DNA of 64,000 bases from Bilabrum cf. latius. Its lineage: Eukaryota > Bigyra: Bicosoecida > Bigyra > Bicosoecida. The DNA lies in contig OZ237742.1 in NCBI GenBank assembly GCA_965178125.1, forward strand, positions 496,001 through 560,000. Reading direction: 5' to 3'. The notes beneath the pieces were generated by a model. The model was not told where the DNA came from. It did no database searches and saw nothing but the letters and a program-made list of their open reading frames with translations. A program made the translations under genes and the position numbers. Shown piece by piece: positions 23,124 through 34,161 of the stretch. Position 1 is the stretch's first letter; every line of letters starts with the position of its first letter.

Positions 23124-24218
23124 ATGGCGGCTGTTTCCGGACCGGACAGAGCCGAAGCGCCTGCGATCACCACAAGGCCTGCGGCGGGGGCTTCGGATCA
23201 ATCGAGCACTCAACCAACTGCTGACGCCCCTTGGCCCGTGCTTGGCTGCGATAGGATAGTCCTTCCTAGATCCAGCGGTGTCTAGATGCCAGCAATCGGC
23301 TTGGGAACCTGGCTGGCGAAAGATGATGACTGCTACAACGCAGTTTTGCTCGGCCTCCGACGTGCAGGACTGCGACACGTAGACACTGCATCGGTGTACC
23401 GAAACGAAGAGGTGATCGGCAAGGCGATCAGAGATAGCAAAATTCCCAGGGATGAAATATTTCTGACGTCGAAGTTGCATCCGGCAGACGCAGGCGACCC
23501 CGCAAAGGTCGTGGCGGCCTGCAAAGCGAGCATCGCCAGGCTGGGCGTGGAGCATCTCGACCTCTTCCTGGTGCACTGGCCCGGCATCTCGGGCAAAGAC
23601 CCGGGGTGGAAAGGCCATGGGAAAGCACGCGAACTCACCTGGCAGGGCATGCAGCGCGTTCTCAAGGATGGGCTGGCCCGGGCCATCGGGGTCAGCAATT
23701 GGCTGCCGCAGCACCTCGACGAGTTGGCGCGGGGGACCCACTCAGAGGACGGCAAAGGGCCCGACGTGATGCCGATGGTGAACCAGTTCGAGCTTCATCC
23801 ATTGCTGTAGCAGAGAGACATCTAGGAGGCGTGTCGCAAGCACGACATCCTGGTGCAGCCCTACTGCCCCCTCGCTAGAGCAGACGACAGGCTGTTCAAG
23901 AACGAGAGTTTCCTGGGCATTTGCAAGAAACACAGCCGGACGCCCGCACAAGTAGCTATTCGATGGGCACTTCAACACGGCTGGCCAAGCATTCCCAAGA
24001 GCGTAACTCCGTCTCGAATTCTGGAGAACTGCAGCCCTGGGATCCTGACCTTTGAGCTGTCAGCCGAGGACATGGCTGCGATCGATGGCATGCAGATCAC
24101 TCCGGTGGCGGTGGACAAAGGCGAAACAGGAGCTCCAAGCAAGGAAACCGCTGATCCGGATGACAAAGAAAAGCAGGAAACGGGGCGGCTGTGCTGGGAT
24201 CCAACCGTGGTTGCGTGA
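23124..24218 (+). CDS. Aldo-keto reductase
   Basis: ATG 23124 to TGA 24216, 364 aa, one exon. AKRs are NADPH-dependent carbonyl reductases with a TIM-barrel fold. Motifs: MPAIGLGTW, HVDTASVYRNEEVIG (catalytic Asp and Tyr), LTSKLHP (catalytic Lys), LFLVHWPG (catalytic His), NQFELHPLL and IPKSVTPSRILEN. Three TAGs are in frame: 23283 just before MPAIG (relatives often have GVQMPAIG), 23808 after ELHPLL (relatives have ELHPLLQQ) and 23823. Under the standard code the gene would split into a 174-aa piece plus a fragment. An N-terminal extension of about 45 residues is low in complexity. The substrate is unknown. Confidence 0.93.
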
Positions 24219-24352
24219 GTGTGCTGAGGGCGTGTTGGTGTGATTGCGGCTACAGGCCTATCTGGACATACTCGGGTATGATCCGATACAAACAACACAA
24301 TATCATCAACATCTTAACCTACTGATCGAGCAGCAGCGGTTGCTGTGGGTCT

Positions 24353-27300
24353 TCACGTTTCGCCGCCTGCCTCCACAGCCAAGTCCGCACGGGGCAACGC
24401 ATCTGCCGCCGCGGCGCTGCCGTGTGGAACCACGAGCTTGGCCGCGATTCCATCCGGCTGCACGTAGGCAAGAAGAGACTGGAGGTCCTTGCCGACCGGC
24501 AGCTCGTACGCGTCCTCCCGCTTCAGCAGAATTTCCATGACCTTCGCCTCCCTCTTGGCGGTGCTTGCCACCTACACCAGCCGCTGCAGCTCGCCGTCCT
24601 CTTGCGCCATCACCCGCGTGAAATGAGGAGCAGTCCTGCTGGCAGGCATGCCGTCTACCGGTGCCGTCGAGGCCCGGGAGGCGCCAGGCCTAGATGCTCT
24701 TGCCGCACCGTGCAACGGCCACTTTGCATCTGAGCCTGATAGCTTGGCAAGGCCCGCAGCTACGGGACGACCATACGTCCCGGCCTGCACAGGGCTAGCA
24801 CGCACGTCTGAAGAAGCCGAAGCAGCTGCCATTTCTGGTGATTTTGGTGGAGAACCCGTGCCGTATTCCTTAGGGCTTGTTCTCTGGTTTCTGGACGCTG
24901 TCCGCCGCCCGCTCTTCACCAGCCTAGCCTTAGCGTTGTTGGCCACCATCGTTCGCAGCCTTTCCCTGTCCCCGTGGGGCATCTACTGCATGCGATTCAC
25001 CTCTCTGTGCATGGCCCTCTCCGAGGCGGTGCCCAGGGCGGTAGATGCCACCACTTCGCCGTCCATAACCAGCCTCTCTCCGAAGACTGGGCGCCCGTCC
25101 CACCCTTTCGGTGCCCCGCCGGTGGCTGACGCCTGCGCACCGCGAGAGCCCGCCCTGCGCTTGCTGCTTTGTCGGGCAGGCGTGCGGCTCTCCCCCTCGG
25201 ATTCCGAGCCAGATGAAGACGAGGAAACGGATTCGTAGCCAGACACGGCAGACAGCCTCCCTGTTGCATCCTTGGTGGCAGACCCGCCTAGGCCCGACGT
25301 CTCGTGCATCAGCCGTCTGTATGCCTTCGCTTCTAGCTTTTCTAATATGGATGCTGTTTTGTGCACGCTGCTCTCCTGCTCGTCCAACTAAGTTTCGAGT
25401 GGCTCCAAGCCCTTGGGCCTCCGGAAGGGGGAGAAAGCCACGTCTGCCTCTGAGGGGCTCGAGGACCCCGGCTGGTCGCGGGCCTGAGCAGCGCTTCCAG
25501 TCCTTGCGCTCGCCTGCTTTCTGGGCCGGGTGATGGTCGACTTCTCGAGCATGGCCAGATTCTGGGAGGCTTGTGTCATCAGGCTCGTGGATCTGAGGTA
25601 CCTGGCCTCTTCCTCGTTCCCTGCCTGTCCATGTGCAATCCGCTCCACCTCGCCGTCGATTCGCTTGCCAGTCGCCTGCAGCCGTACCCACAACGGCTTC
25701 TTCGGGCGCCGAATGGTCAGCCCACTGCGAGCACCTGGGTGTTGGGCCGGCTAGCTGCCCCTGGACTGCTTGCTTGCTGCAGTGCCAGCCCGTGACGACT
25801 TCGATTTCGATGCCATCGACCATGGCCGGCTGCCCGTCAGTGCGTCGTGCTCGTCCAGCTCGTCGCTATCCACTACCTCGTCGTCCCACATGGACTCGTC
25901 GACGCCCCTTGCGGCTGTCTTTGCCCCGGCAGTGTCCGGCTCGCTTGATTCGGGACGTCTTGCCAAGGAAGCATCGGCTGTGGACCGCTGCACGGAATTG
26001 TGCTTGGCATCAGACCGATCCTGCAGCTGTGTGCCTAATTTCGCAGATAGTTTCTGGGCGACTCGCTTGTAGTAGCTCGGCCCTGCGTCTCCTTTCGCTG
26101 CTTCATGCTGCAAGTAGAGCCTGTCTGCCGCCCTCTACGCCTCTAGCCGCGCTTGGTGCATTCTCATGGAGAACTGACTTCCAGAGGCCATGCGGATGCT
26201 GTGGGTCGCTGTCCTGATCTCCACCGCAACTAGGCTGTCCCCTTCATCTGCAGGTAAGTCGTCGCTGGCTCGGTCATATCCCCCGTGCCGCATGCGGCGG
26301 GCTCGCGCCAGCTGCGCCCGAGCCTGTGATGTAAGTGCATCACCGTGCCTGTGCGACCTAGTGGTACGCTTGCCACCGCCGGTGTCGACCAGAAACACCT
26401 GAAAAACGCCGCGGAGATCCACCTTGAAGGGGCCATGCACGCCGCTCTCCAGCCGGTTCAATATGACCCGCCTGGCGCCCATATACCGCCGCATGTACTC
26501 GAGGGAAGTCTGCGCCACAGCACTACGCAACGACCTGCGGGACATATCAGCAGGAAGCTTGGACGTTGCTGCAACACCAGCGGCCTCTCCATGGTCCCCC
26601 TTTCCACCGGCACCCTCGATAGAGCCTGCCAATGACTTGCCAGCTAAACCGGTGTCGGCAGGGGGCCCGGCAGCCCGAGCCGTCTCTGCCTCCTGTTGCT
26701 CGGCTTGATGAGCCAACATGGCCTCGATTCTCCGCGATTCGATTTCTTGCAGAGAAGGTGGCACCTCCACGGCATGCTTGGCATCACCGCATAGGTAGAG
26801 CCAGTCCTAGGAGAGGTATACCTTGCTCCCGTTGAGGAGCTTGTCACCCTTTCGCAAGATCTGGTTGTTGGCGGACCTGCCGCCAAGCGCGTGCTTGTCC
26901 TCGCTCTTGACGGCATTCGCGAGGTCATGCATATGGGCCTCCATGCGCTTCCTCACGGCCAGGTCCTTTGGATGCATCTCAGCTTCTCGCCGCTGCTTGG
27001 CCAGTTTTTCCTCGTTGCCGCTGCTTTTCCATTCAAATGCGGCCTCGTCTGCGTCTGAGGTGAGCTGCTTAGACTAGCCACTTTTCGCTCCCACGCTGGA
27101 ACCTCCACCCGACTCGCCTGTGGACGAACGGGCCTTGGGGCCTCCGTCTTTATCATCTTGCATCGAGATGGGGGCGTTCGACTTGCGCGTCTCTGGGCCT
27201 ACGGCGCCCAGCACGCTTCCGTCGGAGAGCCTCGTCTTGTACGCCGGTTCCACGAGCCACTTGCCCAGCACGATGGCCTTCTTGTTCGCCTGCTGGTACA

Positions 27301-29950
27301 GCACGCGGTAACCCGGATCGCCTGGCTTGTATGCGCCTTCAACGTTCTCTTGCGTGGTTGGCCCGAGCAACACGTTCTCAGCTTGAGCACGGGGCACGAA
27401 GGCCTTGGTGGGCACCGGAACGCCCAGCTCTCCGCCTACCTTGTCGATGGGGTTGATTTCTTCCGCGCTACCCATTGCTTTTCCGCGCAACCGCTGGCTT
27501 GCATCGCCAGCCACGTCATCGGCGTCGAATTGCTCCGTCACGCTAGCCCTTCGCTTCGATATGCCACCAAGGCCCACGGCATTCTGATGGCACCTGCTCA
27601 CGTACTTGACCACCATGTCATCGAGCGTGATGAGAGCTTTCTCAGCGGTGCTGCCGCCACCCGTCTGCACTACGTGACTGGCAAACATGGATTCTGCCAC
27701 AGGGCCATTGGTGGGCGAGAGCTTTGACGCATTTGCTGCCTTGGGATTCGACTGGCCGCTCGGTGACCCTGCCTGCTTGCTTTTGGTACTGTCGGTAATC
27801 CCTCGCAAGGTGATCGCCTTCCTTGCCCTAGCCATGAGCTGCCTTGCGATGGGAGCCGCTTCTTCTGTTCCGCTGGCATGCCCCCCTTGTTTGCGGTTGG
27901 TCGCTTTGGCAGGCAGTCCCGCGTTCGCGCCGCTGCTGTCAAGTGCGTCCAGGACAGCCTATACCTGGTCTGAAGGGATATCCTTGGCCTGCTCTAGCAG
28001 CCCCTTCTCCCGAAAATCCGGAGGCACTGCAAGCAGGTTCATGGAGTCGTTGCGCACCGCATCGAGCGCCGTTGCGGTGTAGGGTGCAGACGCCGCCTGC
28101 TCCAGCTCCACACCCTGCTGCACGTGGGTGCCCAGAACGCTGCCCTTGCGCCACGTGCCTTCCCCCCTCCCACCAGCGACAACCAACCACACAGGGTCAC
28201 CGAGTCGAATGACAGCGCCATTACTCGGGCTGCTTAAATCGACTACTTTGAACAGAAAGAAGGGGCACGGGATCATGCGGCTGTCCCCAGGTCCCACCCG
28301 AGTGGCCTGAAACGGCGACACGCCCCGCTCCCTCCACCGAGGCTCAGGCGCCTGCAGTCTCACCTCCCCGCTGAGAGGGTCGACGACAAGGAAGCGGCCG
28401 TCTGCACTCGCGAGTGCTATCGTGCTGCCGTACGATACAGCGCTGGACATGGACTCTGCAAATAGCGCGTTTGCCTGTATGCCCGCACGCTTGTCTCGCA
28501 CCCGCTTCGCTATGGCGATCCCCGCAGAAATGGCCGCGGTTTGACTGCCCTGCTGCTGCCCGTGACCCCCCAGCACGTGCTCGATGCGATCATGCAGGCT
28601 CCATCCGTACGAGACGCGCCCGAACTCAGACAGCGACCCGCGCCCACTGCCACGGCTGCTCCCGCCCGTACGCCTGGCTAGGTCCGCGAGCGCAGTGCCA
28701 GGGTACTACGCCTCGATGCCTCTCATAGCAGTCGTGAGCGCCTTTCCATCTATGGCTCGGCTCGGGGCCAGAGCGCGGGGGCCTTGTCTGGATGCCAGCG
28801 GCTGCCCCATGTTTTCCCTAATGACCCTGTCCTCGATGATGAGCGCCGCCTCCTGCTGCACGTGGTCACGTACGCCGCCATCTCCAGTGTTTGGTTCTTC
28901 TACTACGTCTTCTGGGTGCTTTCTGTTGGCCGTGCTTGCCTCTTCTTGAGCTGGCACGGTGGTCTCGCCAGGCTCGTCGCCTTTGGCATCGTGCTCCCCT
29001 GCAGCACTCAAGAACAGCCTGGCGAGGTCCCTGGCCCTTGCCACCTTATTGGCCGCTTGAAGAGACTTCCGACTCTTCGAAGCACCGCTGTTCAGAGCCT
29101 TCCTGCGCCTGTACAAGCTGCGCAGCGAAACCCTATCGTCTTCCTTGCTAGCATCCTACTCATTTCCAGCCTGGCTGCTCCCCCCACTGCCTGCACTTGC
29201 ACGCTTCAACCTGTTGTCGTGCTCCTCCAACTGTTTCTTGCGGTGGCGTGCTACTTCCTCCAGCCTACGAGCTTCTGCTAGCGTGGTTGCTTGCAGGCTG
29301 TGCTTCATTCTGTGCTTAAAACGACTGGCGGCAGGGTTGCCGGGTCTGGGGGCGTCTCGCGTCGACAGCTCCGGGCCGTTCTTGCTGCTGCTCGTGGAGC
29401 CGTGGAGTTCTTCCTCTGCCAGAATCGGACCTGCCTCTGCTTTCGATGAGACTACTTCCAAAGCGCCGCTGGACGAGCCGAGAGACTGGCAGTGGCTGCC
29501 GCGCGACGGCAACGAACCTGCCGAGCCGAAGCCAGTGGCAACGGCTGCTGCCGCCCCTGCATCGGTTTCGCTCGGTAAGCTGTACAGGCTGGGCATTTCA
29601 TCCAGACTTCCAACTGGCATGCCTTCCATGGGCTGCCCAGTGTAGGTATGATCTGAACTTCCATCAGCCCGGCGGTGATGGGAGTGCAGCACGGGTCGGA
29701 ATGCCGCGTCGCCTGGTTCAGAGGTCGGCGGCGGTGCTAGCGAAGCGGTTGCCGCGCTTCGGAGAGGAGAAAATACCCGGCTGTCTCGCTCCTCAGAAGG
29801 TCTTTTCCGCTTCAGATCGAGATTACGCTTTACGTCGTCGGCAAACGACAGACGGGACTCGTGGGCAGCTGCCTGCGGCAACTCCACTGAACCCCACTGC
29901 CTGAGCGATCTACTCTCCAACTCATTATTTCCGTGCTCCATAGCGCTCAT
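24353..29950 (-). CDS. Unrecognised giant protein (1,865 aa), basic and coiled-coil segments
   Basis: ATG 29950 (MSAMEHGNNE) to TGA 24353-24355, one continuous frame over ten in-frame TAGs (24572, 24983, 25388, 25751, 26135, 26807, 27074, 27959, 28706, 29156). No intron is needed. Seen in it: a Ser/Pro-rich N-terminus, helical basic segments (LEEVARHRKKQLEEHDNRLKR), a compact globular part with beta-trefoil-like phrases (YGSTIALASADGRFLVV; GDPVWLVVAGG; YRVLYQQANKKAIVLGKW), Lys/Arg/Glu-rich linkers and a Ser-rich C-terminal third. The strand-rich part is weakly MIR/beta-trefoil-like; this is only an impression. I do not recognise the family. A cytoskeletal or flagellar role is possible but not shown. 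Confidence 0.75.
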
Positions 29951-30480
29951 GATAGAATTTAAAACCGAAGCGGGCGGCTTAGTCCTCTTGCTTCGCTATG
30001 CCGCAATGACTACTGGGCTCGACAAGCCTGTTGCTAGCCGTTGCCCCCTTCGAACAACATGAAGCAACGATTCCGACTTTGCTCTGCGACACTTGCGCGG
30101 CGGACGAATTGAAGTATGCACAAAAATCACCACACGCAGCCGCTACATTGTCCGCCTGCGGCTCATAGCGAGACGAATAATATAATGCCAGCTCTTACAC
30201 GAAAGACCACACTGGCGCATTCCTAGACATTGTTTTCGGGTCCCTTCCTCGCCGTACTGAAGAATAATACCGTTCCAGGCCATCTGACTTGGCTTCCTTT
30301 CCAGCATCATCCATTTGATCGCTTTTAAATGGACAAGTTGCGGCCATCGTCACATCGGCGATTAATACAGATTTCGCCGTCGTGAACAAGTTACGTGTAA
30401 TTGCGAGTTGCCTTTGGGCAGTCACGGCCTTTCAGTGGCTGTGAGGTTGCCAACTACGTTGCCGGGAGTATTTCTGTACC
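29951..30480. promoter_or_regulatory. Divergent promoter region, giant gene / PFKFB
   Basis: It is 530 bp between two divergent start codons (29950 minus, 30481 plus), AT-richer than the flanks. No specific motif was assigned. Confidence 0.5.
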
Positions 30481-33300
30481 ATGTCCCACGTTGTGTATCA
30501 CTAGTTTATATGGAGACGGGGAGGTGACAGCGTACAGGTCACAGGTAGCTTCAGAGGATGGAAGGATGGGGTCCCCATGCAGAAGCTCGCAGATGGCAGT
30601 TACGGTGAGATGGATTTGCTGGCGCTGCACCACTCCTTAATTAGTTATCAGTCGTCCTGGAGCGGGCTAAACCATGTGCTTCGCTGCTGAGGTCCTCTTG
30701 CCACGTGAATCAGTCGATTCTATCTGGTTGAAATCAGCGTCGCAGTGGCATACGTGCAACTTCCTGCGAATTCGAGAATTCACTACAAGTACATTGTGGA
30801 CCGAAATTGGTAGTATGATCCATCCGCTTCATGGGAACATGATGGGTACGGCAACATCAACAACGTGCTGATAACTGAAGGCACCGCAAGATCGGGTTCA
30901 GCTGGACTACCAGGAGGCAGTCCGCCCGGCTCCGCGGTGGCCGAAAAAGCATCCTCACATGATGATTCCCCCTTACCTGATGGAATCTACCAGCCCGAAG
31001 CATTGTCTGCCGAAGCTGCAACGGCAATGCACGAGGCCAACGCATTCAGCATGGCCCTTGCTCACCCGTCAGGCTCTGGCCGCGGCGACACCACTGGCAT
31101 GAGAACCGCCGCCGCTGGTCCCGCGGGGTCTGATTCAGGATCGCTTGCCGCTACCATGGCAGGCATGCGTGCGAGATCGGATGGCTCTAGCTCCGCCGGT
31201 GGTCAGCATGCGGCTCGCGCAGCGGAGGGCAGACTGCTGATCGAGTCGGCACTGCTGGACGGCGGGCCAGTGGAAGTCCCCGAGATCGCGCGGCCTTTCA
31301 TGCAGTGGGCCACCCCTGCAGAGGTGGTGGCAGCGGTCCGCTCGATGCGCACCACGCCACCAGTCCCGCAGGAAGTGAGTGAAGGCGGCGGCGATCCCAC
31401 CACCACCACCACCGCCACCCCACAGGGCGAAGATAGGGCCAGGCCTGCCGGCATCACGTCCAAGGAGACCCACGATGAGGCTGAGAGTCCCACCGACGCA
31501 CCTCCCGACTCACCCATGGGCGAGGGCATGCCAGAGAGTCCCAGAATCACGGTGCAGTCGCTCACGGGAGCCACTGGGTCCGGGCCTGGATCTGCGACGG
31601 CCCCCCGTCCCGTGGCTCGCAGCGAGAAGGGATCAGAGGACACACTGGGCCTGAAAGTGGCGGCGGGTCTGGACTAGATCATCGGAGGGGGGCGCGTGTC
31701 CAGCACGGGCGAGATGCGGAACATCAAGGACGACAAGGCGCGCTCCAATGACCTGCACGTCCACATGAAAGAGTACGGTCTAGAACCTGTGACGGTTGCT
31801 GCGGCCGGTGCCGCCGCACCGGCGGCATCGTCATCCGGGGGCGGTTCGTCCACGGCACCTGCAGAGGCCCTGCAGGCCCTGAGGGCCTCGTTTGTCGAGC
31901 AGAGCGACTCCCAGGCAGCCGCGTACAAGCATGCGCGGACGGCTGGAGCCGCCGGTGCTGCATCCGGGACGTCCCCTGGCGCGCCATCTGACGCGTCCGT
32001 GCTGAGCTCTGGCCGAACCACCGGCAGAGGCGCCGGAGGCAGCACAACGATGCTGTCGCACGTTGCCGCCACTGTGAGGAAGGAGGGCAAGCTGGTCATC
32101 GCCGTCGTGGGGCTGCCGGCCCGCGGCAAGACGTACATCGCGCGCAAGCTGAAGCGGCACCTTACCTGGATGGGTCTCAAGACAGAGATATATAATGTGG
32201 GCAACTACCGTAGGAAGCATATCGGGGCGGCACAGCCGGCCGGTTTCTTCGATCCGTCCAACAGGGAAGGTGTGCGCCTGCGGCGGCAGATGGCCAGCGC
32301 CGCGCTGGAGGAAATGATGCGAGCGTTGCAGGGCGATGTGGACATTGCCGTGTTCGATGCCACCAACTCGAGCAGGGATCGGCGGGCCTGGCTACGGTCC
32401 GCGCTGGCGTCCCAGTTCGGCGACACGGTGCGGCTCATGTTCCTTGAAAGCATCTGCACAGATGAAGCAACCATTCGGAGCAACGTGCGCGAGACCAAGC
32501 TGAAAAGCCCCGACTACCAGCACATGACGGAGGCTGAGGCCGTCTCGGATTTCTTGCAGCGGATCGCGCACTACGTCAAGGTGTACTAGCCTGTGGACGA
32601 GACGGAAGACGTCCCTTACATCAAGCTGGTAGACGTAGGACGTTAGATCGTTGCGAATCGGGTGCAGGGATACCTGAACTCAAGGATTATGTTCTTCTTG
32701 TCCAACCTGCACATCACCCCGAGGCCTATCTGGATCACTCGGCACGGGGAGTCGCAGTATAATGTCCTCGGCAGGATCGGGGGCGACAGCAAGCTGTCAC
32801 CCCGGGGATCGGAGTACAGCCGAAGGCTGGCAGAGTTCATGAAGCGGCACTATCCCGACGAGAAGCGGCTGACGGTGTGGACCTCGACGCTGCGACGGAC
32901 ATCTGAGACGGGGCAGCACCTGGAGCAGGAGCTGGTCCAGTGGAAGCAGCTCGACGAGATCGAGGCCGGCGTGTGCGACGGGATGACGTACGAGGCCATC
33001 GCAGCGACCATGCCGGACGAGTATCGCGCCAGAGCCAAGGACAAGTACAACTACAGGTATCCCAGGGGGGAGTCCTACCGCGACCTGACCCACCGGCTGG
33101 AACCTGTCATCATGGAGTTGATGCGGCAGAAGGGACCTGTGCTCATTATTTCGCACCAGGCCACCCTTCGCGTGCTCTATGCGTATCTTACCGACAAGCC
33201 GCCGTCTTCCTGCCCCAAGCTCATGATGCCGCTGCATACGTTGGTGCAACTCACGCCTAAAGCATACGGCTGTGAGGAGGTGCGGCATGAACTCATGTGA
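30481..33300 (+). CDS. PFKFB: CBM48-fused 6-phosphofructo-2-kinase/fructose-2,6-bisphosphatase
   Basis: Exons are 30481-30604 and 30746-33300 (892 aa, TGA). The enzyme makes and removes fructose-2,6-bisphosphate, the switch between glycolysis and gluconeogenesis. The N-terminus is a glycan-binding module of the CBM48/AMPK-beta type: VTGSFRGWKDG, HYKYIVDRNW and GNINNVLI. A Ser/Ala/Pro-rich linker of about 400 residues follows. The kinase has Walker A GLPARGKTY, KTEIYNVGNYRRK and FDATNSSRDRR. The phosphatase has ITRHGES, GRIGGD, EIEAGVCDGMTYE and ISHQATLRVLYAY, so both activities look intact. TAGs are at 30502, 30811, 31675, 32587 and 32644. The one at 32587 (VY-Q-PVDE) matches the conserved kinase-phosphatase linker Gln. 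Plant enzymes carry a starch-binding domain at this place. Confidence 0.93.
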
Positions 33301-33349
33301 TCAACGCCATGAAATGGGAACAACTCACTTTTGTGATCCCTGCCATTAG

Positions 33350-33520
33350 CGGCCTGGAGTGGGCCCACAGATAAAAAAGGTCGGCAAGCTCCCCAAGTGC
33401 CCAGCGGGTCCGCTCGGCAAGCAGCTGGAAGGTCCTTGCCAGCTGGGAGGGAACCACGGGCCCCTTGGAGAAGAAGAGGCCCTTGGTTGCTCTATCTGTA
33501 GAGAGGCAGCGTCGTTCTGA
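33350..33520 (+). pseudogene. Duplicated C-terminal tail of the MYCBP2-type E3 ligase
   Basis: It encodes VGPQIKKVGKLPKCPAGPL through LGCSICREAASF and ends TGA at 33518-33520. That corresponds to the last 54 codons of the intact ligase at 41429-41600, on the opposite strand. About nine substitutions separate the two (for example HGPLGEE versus HAPIGDE). DNA similarity begins at cggcctggagtgggcccac and fades within about 10 bp of the stop. The fragment lacks the RING and the catalytic Cys region, so it cannot be a ligase. It lies 49 bp after the PFKFB stop on the same strand. Confidence 0.88.
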
Positions 33521-34161
33521 TCGTGGAAATTCGTGACTTGTCGGCAGACTCTCCGTTGAAGTGTCGCGGTGCTGTGGGCGAGGTGCGCTAGCCGGCGCGC
33601 GTGTGCGTAGGCAACGAGCTTAAGCATTCAAGTGCAGCGGGCGCTGCGTAGCCTCGGTCGCATTGAAGTGGTCATGCAAGCCGTGCGTTGCTTGTCGCTA
33701 CTTAGGCAGATTGTCGGTCGCTGGGCCGCCTCTGTGGGATGACCGGCGGGCGACCCGCGCCTGGCCAGTCTGCGTGGCTCCACTGCGTTCAGGAGAGGGG
33801 CGGAGATTGGGTAATTTTGCCCACCCTCCCAACCCCCTCCTCGGCGGAGTAGTAGTGCACGTGCTCTTCCCAGCCCCGGTCAGTCCGGTCAAGAGTCGCG
33901 CACAGGCACAGCTTTGTCAGATCTGAATGATTATGAGAATAGGTTGCGCATACACTCTGGCATCAGTTGCGTGAACTCGTGTGATATCCGTTGGTGAGGC
34001 CGGCAAGGTCTTTGAGATTGAGGTCACGCGGTGGGCGCAGGACCCGCTCGAGGTGCAGGAGGAGATGCGAGATGGAACTTGCCATCGCGCAGTTATAGTA
34101 TGGTAGTCACGCTTAGGTGTCTAACTCTATCGTAAAAGATCTATTGACGTCATGGTCACAT
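33521..34161. other. Intergenic region with possible gene remnants
   Basis: It lies between the ligase-tail fragment and the giant minus-strand gene. Two weak coding-like scraps are present. One is a minus-strand GLTGAGKST P-loop-like peptide near 33850-33890. The other is a plus-strand frame 33996-34124 (GKVFEIEVTRWAQDPLEV, HRAVIVW) with one TAG and a TAA stop. Neither is complete enough to call a gene. Confidence 0.4.
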
